64,000 nucleotides of DNA from Bradyrhizobium iriomotense (GTDB taxonomy: Bacteria > Pseudomonadota > Alphaproteobacteria > Rhizobiales > Xanthobacteraceae), in the NCBI RefSeq assembly GCF_018130765.1, contig NZ_JAFCJZ010000034.1:1-64000 (forward strand), in the 5' to 3' direction. Below the pieces are notes generated by a model. It was not told where the DNA came from and did not search any database. It worked only from the letters and a program-made list of their open reading frames with translations. A program made the translations under genes and the position numbers. Shown piece by piece: positions 16,032-22,690 of the stretch; positions within the stretch are counted from its first letter, which is position 1, and every line of letters begins with the position of its first letter.

Positions 16032-16838
16032 ATGTCCCGTTCACAGCTTGTCGCTGAACACTTGCCGTTGCTGCGCCGGTATGCACGCGCCCTGACGGGC
16101 AGCCAGGCCTCGGGCGACGCCTATGTCGCAGCCATGTTGGAAGCCATGCTGGGAGATCCGTCGGTGCTCGACGAGAGCCGCGGGCCGCGCGCGGGCCTGT
16201 TCCGGCTGTTCACCCAGATATGGAATTCGGTTTCCGTCAACGACGATGCCGAGGTGACAACCCTGCCGATGCCGCCCGAGCGGCGGCTGTCGAACATCAC
16301 GCCGCTGCCGCGGCAGGCATTCCTGCTGCTCTCGCTCGAGGGATTTTCGGAGGAGGAAGTCGCTTTCGTGCTCGGCACCGATGTTGGCGAGACCCGGCGG
16401 CTCGCGGACGCCGCAGGACGCGAGATGGCGGCCGAGATCGCCACCGACGTGCTGATCATCGAGGACGAGACCTTCATCGCCATGGACCTCGAGAGCCTGG
16501 TGAAGAATCTCGGCCACAATGTCGTCGGCGTCGCGCGCACCCATGCCGACGCGGTGGCGCTCGCCAAGAACAAGCGGCCCGGCCTGATCCTCGCCGACAT
16601 CCAGCTCGCCGACGGCTCGTCGGGGCTCGATGCCGTCAACGAATTGCTGCGCACCTTTGAGGTGCCGGTGGTGTTCATCACCGCCTATCCGGAACGCTTC
16701 CTCACCGGCGAGCGCCCGGAGCCGGCGTTCCTGATCTCGAAACCGTTCCAGCCGGCGATGGTGTCGGCGGTGGCGAGCCAGGCGCTGTTCTTCCAGCGCA
16801 ACTCGCGCAACCGCGCGCCGAAGGTCCCGGCGGCGTAA
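16032..16838 (+). CDS. phyR: Anti-anti-sigma response regulator PhyR
   Basis: A 268-residue hybrid response regulator. Residues 1 to about 130 resemble an ECF sigma factor (LPLLRRYARALTGS, then LPRQAFLLLSLEGFSEEEVA), while 139-260 form a receiver domain with acidic pair Glu145/Asp146, phosphoacceptor Asp189 in LILADIQLADG, and the lysine in LISKPFQP. Phosphorylation lets the sigma-like part bind NepR and free EcfG. GGAGTGGGG precedes the ATG at 16032; an in-frame ATG at 16017 is the alternative. It is divergent from nepR-ecfG and followed by a clear terminator. No cognate HRXXN-type kinase gene lies alongside. Confidence 0.95.
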   Translation: MSRSQLVAEHLPLLRRYARALTGSQASGDAYVAAMLEAMLGDPSVLDESRGPRAGLFRLFTQIWNSVSVNDDAEVTTLPMPPERRLSNITPLPRQAFLLLSLEGFSEEEVAFVLGTDVGETRRLADAAGREMAAEIATDVLIIEDETFIAMDLESLVKNLGHNVVGVARTHADAVALAKNKRPGLILADIQLADGSSGLDAVNELLRTFEVPVVFITAYPERFLTGERPEPAFLISKPFQPAMVSAVASQALFFQRNSRNRAPKVPAA

Positions 16839-16861
16839 GCAAGCTTCGATCGGACAGGAAG

Positions 16862-16890
16862 ACGGCGCGTCGCAAGGCGCGCCGTTTTTT
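16862..16890 (+). terminator. Rho-independent terminator of phyR
   Basis: An 8-bp perfect stem, ACGGCGCG with CGCGCCGT, has the loop TCGCAAGG and is followed directly by six T residues. It is the clearest intrinsic terminator in the window. Confidence 0.88.
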
Positions 16891-16920
16891 CGTGTGTGGG
16901 AGAGCTGGTTTGCTCTTGCC

Positions 16921-17778
16921 TCAACAGCCCCGGCAGATGCTGCGAAGCATGGAATTCAGCTTGGCGTCGTTCGGCCCCGGCGATTTCGCGTTCTGCCTGG
17001 CCTGGTCATCGATCCAGGATTGGAGAAATTTTTCGCGTTCCGGTGACGGCCCCGCCCAGGGGCGCGGCGTGCCGTCGAAAGCTATGAGGACGGTCACTCT
17101 CTGCAGGTCGTCCTTCGCCTCGGCGGGCGGTTTCGGGAACGGCACGGATCGCTCGACCATCGCGAGCGTCTCCGCATCGAGCGGTGCGATGCCGGTGCTT
17201 TCCACCAACGCATTCGAGATCAATTTGCCTGAACGGTCGATTACGAAAGTGACGCCCGCATCACCCCGCTGGCCGATCGCTTTCGGGGGGAACACTATGT
17301 TGCGCCGGACGTGCTCGGTGACCGCCTTGCGCCAGGCGGCCATAGCCTCGGACTCTGCGAAGCCCGAAGCCGGCGTGCTCAGCACCAGCCCGTTGGTCGG
17401 CACCTGGAATTGGCGGCCGTGGAAGACAATCGGCACTACGAGGTAGAAAGTCTCTTCCTTCAACTCCTCAGGCGGCTGCGGAAACGGTTGGGCGCGGGCG
17501 ACGATCTCCAGCGCAGCATCGTCGAGCAGTCGCGAGCCGGTGCTCGCAGCCAGTACCCGCGAGACCAGCTTGCCGGACCGGTCCATGACGAAGCCGACCC
17601 TGGCCTCACCGGTTTGCCCCAGTGCCTGGACTGGAAATAGCCCGCTCCTGGCGATGTGCGCTGACAGCTTCGCCTTCCAGGCCTGGGCACTTTCGCTCTG
17701 CGTATCCGTCTGCGCATGGGAAGGGGGAGTCACCAGCAATCCGAGAAGCGCGGCAAGCAAGGGGAATTTCATCTGCAT
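16921..17778 (-). CDS. Secreted protein with two TonB C-terminal-like domains
   Basis: A 285-residue protein with a signal peptide ending near SHAQ. It contains two similar blocks at about 32-133 and 146-245, each with a GLFP/IVFP segment, G(E/D)A(R/G)V(G/T)FV(M/I)DRSGKL(V/I)S, STG...LD(D/A) and a VPFP/QPFP ending, as in TonB C-terminal domains. The usual single transmembrane anchor and the proline-rich linker of TonB are missing, so energy transfer from ExbBD looks unlikely. It may be a periplasmic binding or scaffold protein. The C-terminal tail is polar and ends with SICRGC. Function unknown. Confidence 0.75.
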   Translation of the reverse strand: MQMKFPLLAALLGLLVTPPSHAQTDTQSESAQAWKAKLSAHIARSGLFPVQALGQTGEARVGFVMDRSGKLVSRVLAASTGSRLLDDAALEIVARAQPFPQPPEELKEETFYLVVPIVFHGRQFQVPTNGLVLSTPASGFAESEAMAAWRKAVTEHVRRNIVFPPKAIGQRGDAGVTFVIDRSGKLISNALVESTGIAPLDAETLAMVERSVPFPKPPAEAKDDLQRVTVLIAFDGTPRPWAGPSPEREKFLQSWIDDQARQNAKSPGPNDAKLNSMLRSICRGC

Positions 17779-17961
17779 CGGTGCGGATACTAGTCGCGGT
17801 ATGGTTGATTACAAGGCTCGCTGCTCGTACCGCGTTTCTCAAGCTGTGGGCAATTCGAACGGCCGCGAAGCACCGGGCGCTTGACGGCAACCCAATTGCC
17901 CCGTTGATACGTCGAGCCGACGACATCCATCGCAGCCTCAAGCCGCCGGGAGAAACGTACC

Positions 17962-18561
17962 ATGGACCAGCAACTCCTCGATCGCCTCGCCATCCGCGAC
18001 CTCGTCGAGAACTGGGCGGTCTGGCGCGATGCCGGGGACTGGGACCGCTTTGCGACCGTCTGGCACGAGGAGGGCTGGATGTCCGCCACCTGGTTTCAGG
18101 GGCCGGCGCGGGATTTCATGCGCGTCAGCCAGGAGGGTTTTGCCAAGGGCGTGCGCATCCTGCATTTCCTCGGCGGCACCAGCATCGACCTCTCTGGCGA
18201 GCGCGCCATCGCCCAGACCAAGATGACGATCTCGCAGCGCGCCCTGGTGCACGACGTGCTCTGCGACGTCGTCTGCACCGGGCGCTTCTACGATTTCCTG
18301 GAGAAGCGGCAGGGGAAATGGGGCATCGTCCGCCGCCAGCCGATCTACGAGAAGGACCGGATCGACCCGGTCGATCCCGCCGCGACGCTTCAACTCGACC
18401 AGAAAGCACTCGCCGCGCTGCCCGAAGGCTACCGCCACCTCGCCTACATGCAGGAGCTGATCGGCTACAAGGTCAAGCGCGACATGCCGGGCCTCACCGG
18501 ACCTGAGGTCGAGAAGCTCTACGGCGAGGGGCGGGATTGGCTGGCGGGGAGGGCGAAGTAA
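17962..18561 (+). CDS. NTF2-like (SnoaL-type) protein
   Basis: A 199-residue protein starting MDQQLLDRLAIRDLVENWAVWRDAGDWDRF, the usual opening of NTF2-like proteins of the SnoaL/ring-hydroxylating-beta families. VWHEEGWMSATWFQGPARDF and a LVHDVLCDVVCTGRFYDFLEKR strand pair complete the cone-shaped fold. Such proteins bind small hydrophobic ligands or act as dehydratases or isomerases; no defined catalytic set can be assigned. It stands alone between the TonB-like gene and the island that begins near 18.8 kb. Confidence 0.72.
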   Translation: MDQQLLDRLAIRDLVENWAVWRDAGDWDRFATVWHEEGWMSATWFQGPARDFMRVSQEGFAKGVRILHFLGGTSIDLSGERAIAQTKMTISQRALVHDVLCDVVCTGRFYDFLEKRQGKWGIVRRQPIYEKDRIDPVDPAATLQLDQKALAALPEGYRHLAYMQELIGYKVKRDMPGLTGPEVEKLYGEGRDWLAGRAK

Positions 18562-18886
18562 GGCGCCGCCGGCGCATGCTGGCGGCGAACGCGCGCTCTT
18601 GATCGGATACTTGGATGTCCCCGAGGGCCACCAACGGCGGTGCTGCCGCCGCTCATGTTGCGATTGCGCTGTCAGGCCTTGTTGCCATAGCACGAGCAGT
18701 ACGCTTGCCGTCACAGTCGTGGAGCTGGGGTCCTGCCAGTCGCGGCGAAAGACCCGCGCCTTTTGGCCACGCGATAGTTAGGCCCTGTGCATCGCGGGAC
18801 GAACTAGGTTAGAAATCCCTTACAACCCATGGTATAGAAGCTGAGAGACTGGTGCGGGAAGATATTGATTTTAGAGATCGCAATTT
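18562..18886. other. Intergenic region at left border of accessory island
   Basis: About 325 bases without a convincing gene. Base composition changes from G+C rich on the left to A+T richer from about 18800. I see no tRNA, integrase remnant or clear direct repeat that would define an attachment site. The promoter of the island genes probably lies here, but no clear -35/-10 pair stands out. Confidence 0.5.
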
Positions 18887-19468
18887 ATGAGTCTTGATGA
18901 TTTGAAGGATCGCGTCCGGACGATCGGGAGGCAATATAGAGACCGGGAGCAGCGTGCTCGTCGCATCTTCATCGAAGAGCGTGCAGCTTCCCTTCAGAAA
19001 GAGCGCCACCGCGAATTCGCTATCAGGACAGAAGTATCGACTTACTTCCGCATAGCCTATTCGTCGGTTAGTTTCTGCGGGTCGGGGCAGATTGGATTCA
19101 GTGTTCACAAGGACAAATTCTTCGAACCGTGTGTCTCTGATCTGGACGTGGCTTGCATCGATGTTGAGCTATTCCAAAGAGCTTGGATTGACGTCGTGTC
19201 CGCGACTCGTGCGTTCACTGACCTTACCCCCTTTGGAAGGCGTCCCCTGCAACGTATTGAACACTTCAAGGATCAGATACTAAGGCGAGGTATGATTCGG
19301 GTTGACGCTATGCCGCAATCGTCTCTGAGCCAACAGTGGTCCGAGTTTCAAGGTCGGCTAAGCCGAAGTCACACCGCCATCTTCAAGAATATCAATTTTG
19401 CAATTTACATGAATGAATATGCCTTCTGCTGGAAGCAGGACGCCGTGCTATCAGAACTCATAGGCTGA
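18887..19468 (+). CDS. Nucleotidyltransferase-like protein, partner of DUF262
   Basis: A 193-residue protein that I do not recognise as a named family. Residues about 1-45 are charged and helical. FCGSGQIGFS (63-72) followed by SDLDVACID (84-92) matches the GS...DxD pattern of DNA-polymerase-beta-type nucleotidyltransferases, with Asp85 and Asp87 as candidate metal ligands. The expected third carboxylate strand reads KNINFAIYMN (168-177), where an Asn may replace it. It ends two bases before the DUF262 gene, so the two are surely co-transcribed. Codon use is more A+T rich than in flanking genes. A regulatory or AMPylating role is speculative. Confidence 0.7.
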   Translation: MSLDDLKDRVRTIGRQYRDREQRARRIFIEERAASLQKERHREFAIRTEVSTYFRIAYSSVSFCGSGQIGFSVHKDKFFEPCVSDLDVACIDVELFQRAWIDVVSATRAFTDLTPFGRRPLQRIEHFKDQILRRGMIRVDAMPQSSLSQQWSEFQGRLSRSHTAIFKNINFAIYMNEYAFCWKQDAVLSELIG

Positions 19469-19470
19469 AC

Positions 19471-20604
19471 ATGCTCAACGATCTCAAATACACGGTTCGA
19501 TCGCGAGAGATAATCGATCTTGTCGCGGCCATGCGTAGCGCACGCTTAACACTGTCGCCTTATTTCCAGCGAAACCTCGTATGGCGAGACGCACACAAGC
19601 GCGACTTCATAGATACAATTATGAGGGGGTATCCTTTCCCGCAGATATTTCTTGCGCGGGGGCCGATCGACCTCGATACGATGGAGGCTAGCCAGGCTGT
19701 TGTGGACGGTCAGCAGCGGCTGAATTCAATACGCGACTTCGTTGATGGCAAGTTGGATTTTGAAGGTAGGGCTTTCCGAGAGCTCACGCAAAAGCAGCGT
19801 GAAGATTTCCTCAAGTACGAAGTGGCCGTCATTGATTTCGATCTCGATGCGGGCGACCCTCGCTTGAAGGACGTATTTTACCGGTTAAACCGGACGTATT
19901 ATTCTCTATCCGCTATTGAAAAACTTGCTTCGGAATACTCTGCGTCTGAGTTCATGCTCGTAGCCCGCGTGCTCTGCGGTGAAATAGTCGGCCATCCGCC
20001 AGACGATGACGAGTTGGGCGAGGTCGGTAGCGAGAATGACGCTGAGGAGCCGTTGGCGGCGAACATCTTCAGTCGTGATCCCGGTATTGATGCGGCCACT
20101 TGGGAGTGGCTTCTTTCACAAGCTGAGGGACCTTACACCAGCCTCGTGCGATCCAAAAACATCTTCACCAGCTTTGAATTCGATCGCAAAGTCCCGCTGA
20201 TGTTCACCTTGAATCTGATGTGCACGTACATGACCGGGTATTTCAAGCGGAATGACCGAGTCCGTAAGTACCTCGAAGAACGCGCCAGCAACTTTCCCGA
20301 AAGAGATGAAGTGATCGCTGCAATCAACCTAGCGAGTAAATACATCGGGTCTTTGGATATTCCGGAAGGCTCGATTTGGTGGAACAAGGCAAACTTTTTC
20401 ACCCTCGTTTCTGAGTTTTCACGATTGCCCTTTATCATGAACCGGCCCGCGTCAGAGACGCGAAGCAGGCTATTGGAATTCTCCAACAACATGCCTGCGG
20501 ATTATGCCCTCGCGGCGCGCGAGGGAGTTGGACAAAAAGCAGAAAGAGAAGTTCGAGGGAAAGCCATTCGTGGTTTATTGGCGTCTCAGCAGATAACTCC
20601 TTAA
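19471..20604 (+). CDS. DUF262 (ParB/Srx-like, DGQQR) protein
   Basis: A 377-residue DUF262 protein. It begins with the family signature LSPYFQRNLVWRDAHKRDF (28-46), RGYPFPQIFL (52-61) and the nucleotide-binding or hydrolysing VDGQQRL (78-84). DUF262 forms the N-terminal domain of GmrS/GmrD and SspE nucleases, where it senses modified DNA and hydrolyses NTP. Here the rest of the protein is helical and shows no HNH (DUF1524) motif, so a nuclease would have to come from a partner. It sits second in a four-gene island beside HEPN-motif proteins. Base composition suggests horizontal acquisition. Confidence 0.85.
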   Translation: MLNDLKYTVRSREIIDLVAAMRSARLTLSPYFQRNLVWRDAHKRDFIDTIMRGYPFPQIFLARGPIDLDTMEASQAVVDGQQRLNSIRDFVDGKLDFEGRAFRELTQKQREDFLKYEVAVIDFDLDAGDPRLKDVFYRLNRTYYSLSAIEKLASEYSASEFMLVARVLCGEIVGHPPDDDELGEVGSENDAEEPLAANIFSRDPGIDAATWEWLLSQAEGPYTSLVRSKNIFTSFEFDRKVPLMFTLNLMCTYMTGYFKRNDRVRKYLEERASNFPERDEVIAAINLASKYIGSLDIPEGSIWWNKANFFTLVSEFSRLPFIMNRPASETRSRLLEFSNNMPADYALAAREGVGQKAEREVRGKAIRGLLASQQITP

Positions 20605-20634
20605 ACGACGCCTTGCTCAAGGCTGGAGGCTGGA

Positions 20635-21123
20635 GTGGCGCGAGACATAAATGAGGCTGCCGAGATTCTGAAAGAACACGGGCTCGATTTAGCTCAAGTT
20701 CTGAGGGATACCCACGCGGAGACCATGCTGAGGATTGGCACTCAGCTAGATGATATTCTCCAGACAGCGCTCCGGACTCATGCTCTCCACACGGTCGGAA
20801 AGGACCTTGATGACCGGCTGTTTCAGCCGCCTAAAGGCAAACTTCAAACGCTGGGCTCGAAGATAAAAAAGGCGCAGACGGTCGGGCTATTGGACGCCGC
20901 AACCTTTGCGGATGCCGATCTCCTCCGGGAGATTAGGAACGAGTTTGGCCACCTGAAAACCAAGTTACATTTTGATCATCCGAAGATCGTTGCGCTGGCT
21001 GGCAGACTTAGCACTTACGAAGCGGCGGAGACGAACCAAGCGGCCATCTTCGCGGCCACCGACAAGGTTGTGGATCATGTGCGTGCGGCGCTTAAAAACC
21101 TGAAACCAGTAGCGCAGGCCTGA
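20635..21123 (+). CDS. HEPN-motif protein, MltR/DUF4145-like
   Basis: A 162-residue protein with a GTG start preceded by GGAGG. KGKLQTLGSKIKKAQTVGLL (67-86) and DADLLREIRNEFGH (93-106) resemble the MltR/DUF4145 group of HEPN-fold proteins, and RNEFGH (101-106) fits the RNxxxH active-site motif of HEPN ribonucleases. The protein is predicted fully helical. It follows the DUF262 gene by 30 bases. It could be the RNA-cleaving effector or a regulatory HEPN subunit of the island. True MltR is a mannitol-operon repressor, and nothing about the neighbours suggests sugar metabolism. Confidence 0.7.
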   Translation: MARDINEAAEILKEHGLDLAQVLRDTHAETMLRIGTQLDDILQTALRTHALHTVGKDLDDRLFQPPKGKLQTLGSKIKKAQTVGLLDAATFADADLLREIRNEFGHLKTKLHFDHPKIVALAGRLSTYEAAETNQAAIFAATDKVVDHVRAALKNLKPVAQA

Positions 21124-21139
21124 TCAAGGGAGGTTGGCC

Positions 21140-21724
21140 GTGGATCCGACTAAAAGACCTTGGGCAGATGACGGCGAACCTTCGGCGGATGCGATCTTCG
21201 CCGCTGTCGGAAAGGCGCTCTCGCGCTGGGAGCTGCTTGAGAGTGCTGTGGCGGGTTTGTTCACGGTGATAACGGTTGGCAACTATTACGCTCCGACTAG
21301 CCCCATGCTGCAAGCCTATTCGGCTATAGCAGGATCGGACAGTAGAATACGGATGGTTCGCGCGGCTCTAGAGAGTTGGCTGCTGACTTGGCCTCTCTGT
21401 CCGCTTGGACCCAACGCTACCGACCTGCTGAAGCAATGCGGCAGATGGGCTGGCCGCAGGAATGATATCGCACACGGGATAGCGGATATATGGTTTGACG
21501 ATGCTCACTGGTATCTATTCCCCGGTCTCTATGCCGGGAAGGGCAGAACAGTGCTAGCAAACCCTGAGCAGGGAAAACCGCTTATCCATCGCCCCGACTA
21601 CCGCTACAACGCGGAGATAATAGAGGCGTTCGCTGATCAATTTTTGAGCCTCTACAACCGGATGAATGAAACGACGTCGGCGCTGGGCGAGTGGTATCGT
21701 ATCGCCCACGACGGCCAACGCTAG
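21140..21724 (+). CDS. Second HEPN-motif protein, unknown family
   Basis: A 194-residue protein of no family I can name. The middle reads CGRWAGRRNDIAHGIADIWF, so RNDIAH (107-112) again fits RNxxxH, the HEPN ribonuclease motif; the preceding helices (about 20-45 and 55-85) could form the HEPN bundle. It is not an obvious duplicate of its neighbour. The GTG at 21140 is chosen because GGGAGG lies six bases upstream; a TTG at 21134 is in frame but overlaps that site. It is the last gene of the island, 16 bases after the previous stop. Confidence 0.65.
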   Translation: MDPTKRPWADDGEPSADAIFAAVGKALSRWELLESAVAGLFTVITVGNYYAPTSPMLQAYSAIAGSDSRIRMVRAALESWLLTWPLCPLGPNATDLLKQCGRWAGRRNDIAHGIADIWFDDAHWYLFPGLYAGKGRTVLANPEQGKPLIHRPDYRYNAEIIEAFADQFLSLYNRMNETTSALGEWYRIAHDGQR

Positions 21725-22151
21725 CGTACCGCCCGTTACCTCAGGATCGCTGCCCGATCCCTTGTCCAAATCTTTGGGCCTTCCCGCTACTCATTCACGT
21801 TCGATGTCGATAGTCCCCAATAGAGGGGCGTTGTCCCATGGCTCCTATCCGGTGTGGAGGTGGAGTAAAAGGTGGGAAAGCCGAAAACTTGGCCGAAACG
21901 CCCAGACAAAAGTAAGGCGCGACTGGCATCACCACAGTCGCGCCCTACGTCGCCGGCTTATGGGGCAGGGGGGAATAGCCGGCTGTTGAGACGACTCCCG
22001 ACTGCTAGAGTCGTTCCAGGCGGTTGCGAATTTTTTTTGCATGGGCGCCCCGACCTTTTCGCACACGGTTAAGTGATCGTGACGGCTGAGAACCCCCGGT
22101 CCCCGGCTCGCGTTGTTCCCGCGATCGCCATGGGGCGAGGGATTGACAGCC
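21725..22151. other. Intergenic region at right border of island
   Basis: About 430 bases with no convincing gene. It includes one strong palindrome (listed separately) and a run of eight T residues near 22031 on the plus strand. A 66-codon open frame starting at 21872 has no family resemblance and was not called. No integrase, tRNA or flanking repeat was recognised. Confidence 0.5.
21916..21944. repeat. Perfect 10-bp inverted repeat (hairpin)
   Basis: GGCGCGACTG at 21916-21925 and its complement CAGTCGCGCC at 21935-21944 enclose a nine-base loop. It is about 190 bases past the last island gene. It could end the island transcript, although no T run follows, or mark a former junction. Confidence 0.65.
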
Positions 22152-22565
22152 ATGTCACAGATTCAAAAGGTATTTTTGAGCGCCGCCGCGATTGCCGCAA
22201 CGCTTGGCGCCGTGCAACTTGCCTCCGGCCATGATCTGGCCGACCGCTGGCAGGCGGTCGCCGACAAGTCTGCCAAGCCGGACCACAACGTGAATCGGGT
22301 CGGCAAGGCCGACCGGCTGGCCGAGATCAAGCAGGCCGCAGTTCCGACCCGCACCGTGTCGATGCGGCTGAACGACCTCGCCGATACCTCGGTGCTGCTG
22401 CGGGTCCCCGCGGTGATCGAGACCGGCAACGCCAAGCCGCCGGTGCTGCTCCAGAACCAGAAGAAGCAGCAGGGCCGCAACAAGCCGACGATCGCCTGCG
22501 AGCCGATGGTCAGCTCGCTGACCGAGGTCGCCAAGCTGCTCCAGCCCGGCCGCTGCGTGACTTGA
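22152..22565 (+). CDS. Hypothetical exported protein
   Basis: A 137-residue protein with a likely signal peptide (SQIQKVFLSAAAIAATLGAV, cleavage near LASG). The mature part is basic and contains VSMRLNDLADTSVLLRVPAV and KPTIACEPMVSSLTEVAKLL ending in a cysteine-containing GRCVT; with Cys at about 110 this allows one disulfide. I do not recognise the family, though such short periplasmic proteins are common in Bradyrhizobium. The ATG at 22152 opens the signal sequence; an in-frame ATG at 22113 would only add a non-signal stretch. A small hairpin follows the stop. Confidence 0.7.
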   Translation: MSQIQKVFLSAAAIAATLGAVQLASGHDLADRWQAVADKSAKPDHNVNRVGKADRLAEIKQAAVPTRTVSMRLNDLADTSVLLRVPAVIETGNAKPPVLLQNQKKQQGRNKPTIACEPMVSSLTEVAKLLQPGRCVT

Positions 22566-22567
22566 TC

Positions 22568-22584
22568 GCCCATCGCCTATGGGC
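22568..22584 (+). terminator. Small hairpin after exported protein gene
   Basis: GCCCAT and ATGGGC form a 6-bp stem around CGCCT, three bases after the stop codon. A second hairpin-prone CCGCCGTAGGCGG follows. There is no T run, so termination strength is uncertain. Confidence 0.45.
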
Positions 22585-22629
22585 AGGATCGCCTCCGCCG
22601 TAGGCGGGGGCTAACCGCCTCACGTCCTC

Positions 22630-22656
22630 TTGATCCGCCCTCTCATCGCGTTATAT
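22630..22656 (+). promoter_or_regulatory. Possible heat-shock-type promoter of htpG
   Basis: TTGATC at 22630 (within CTTGATC) and TTATAT at 22651 are 15 bases apart, about 35 bases before the htpG start. The CTTGA -35 core and TATAT-like -10 are compatible with an RpoH promoter of alphaproteobacteria. The match is loose and a housekeeping promoter is possible. Confidence 0.35.
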
Positions 22657-22690
22657 CCGGGCTTTCCCCTTTGATTGACCGGGTAAACGC

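Noticed and set aside
20635..21123. Mannitol operon repressor (MltR)
   Set aside because: Only the general HEPN-like pattern is shared; there are no sugar transport or mannitol genes nearby and the context is the DUF262 island.
18562..22151. Prophage or integrative element
   Set aside because: No integrase, phage structural gene, relaxase or tRNA attachment site is present around the island.
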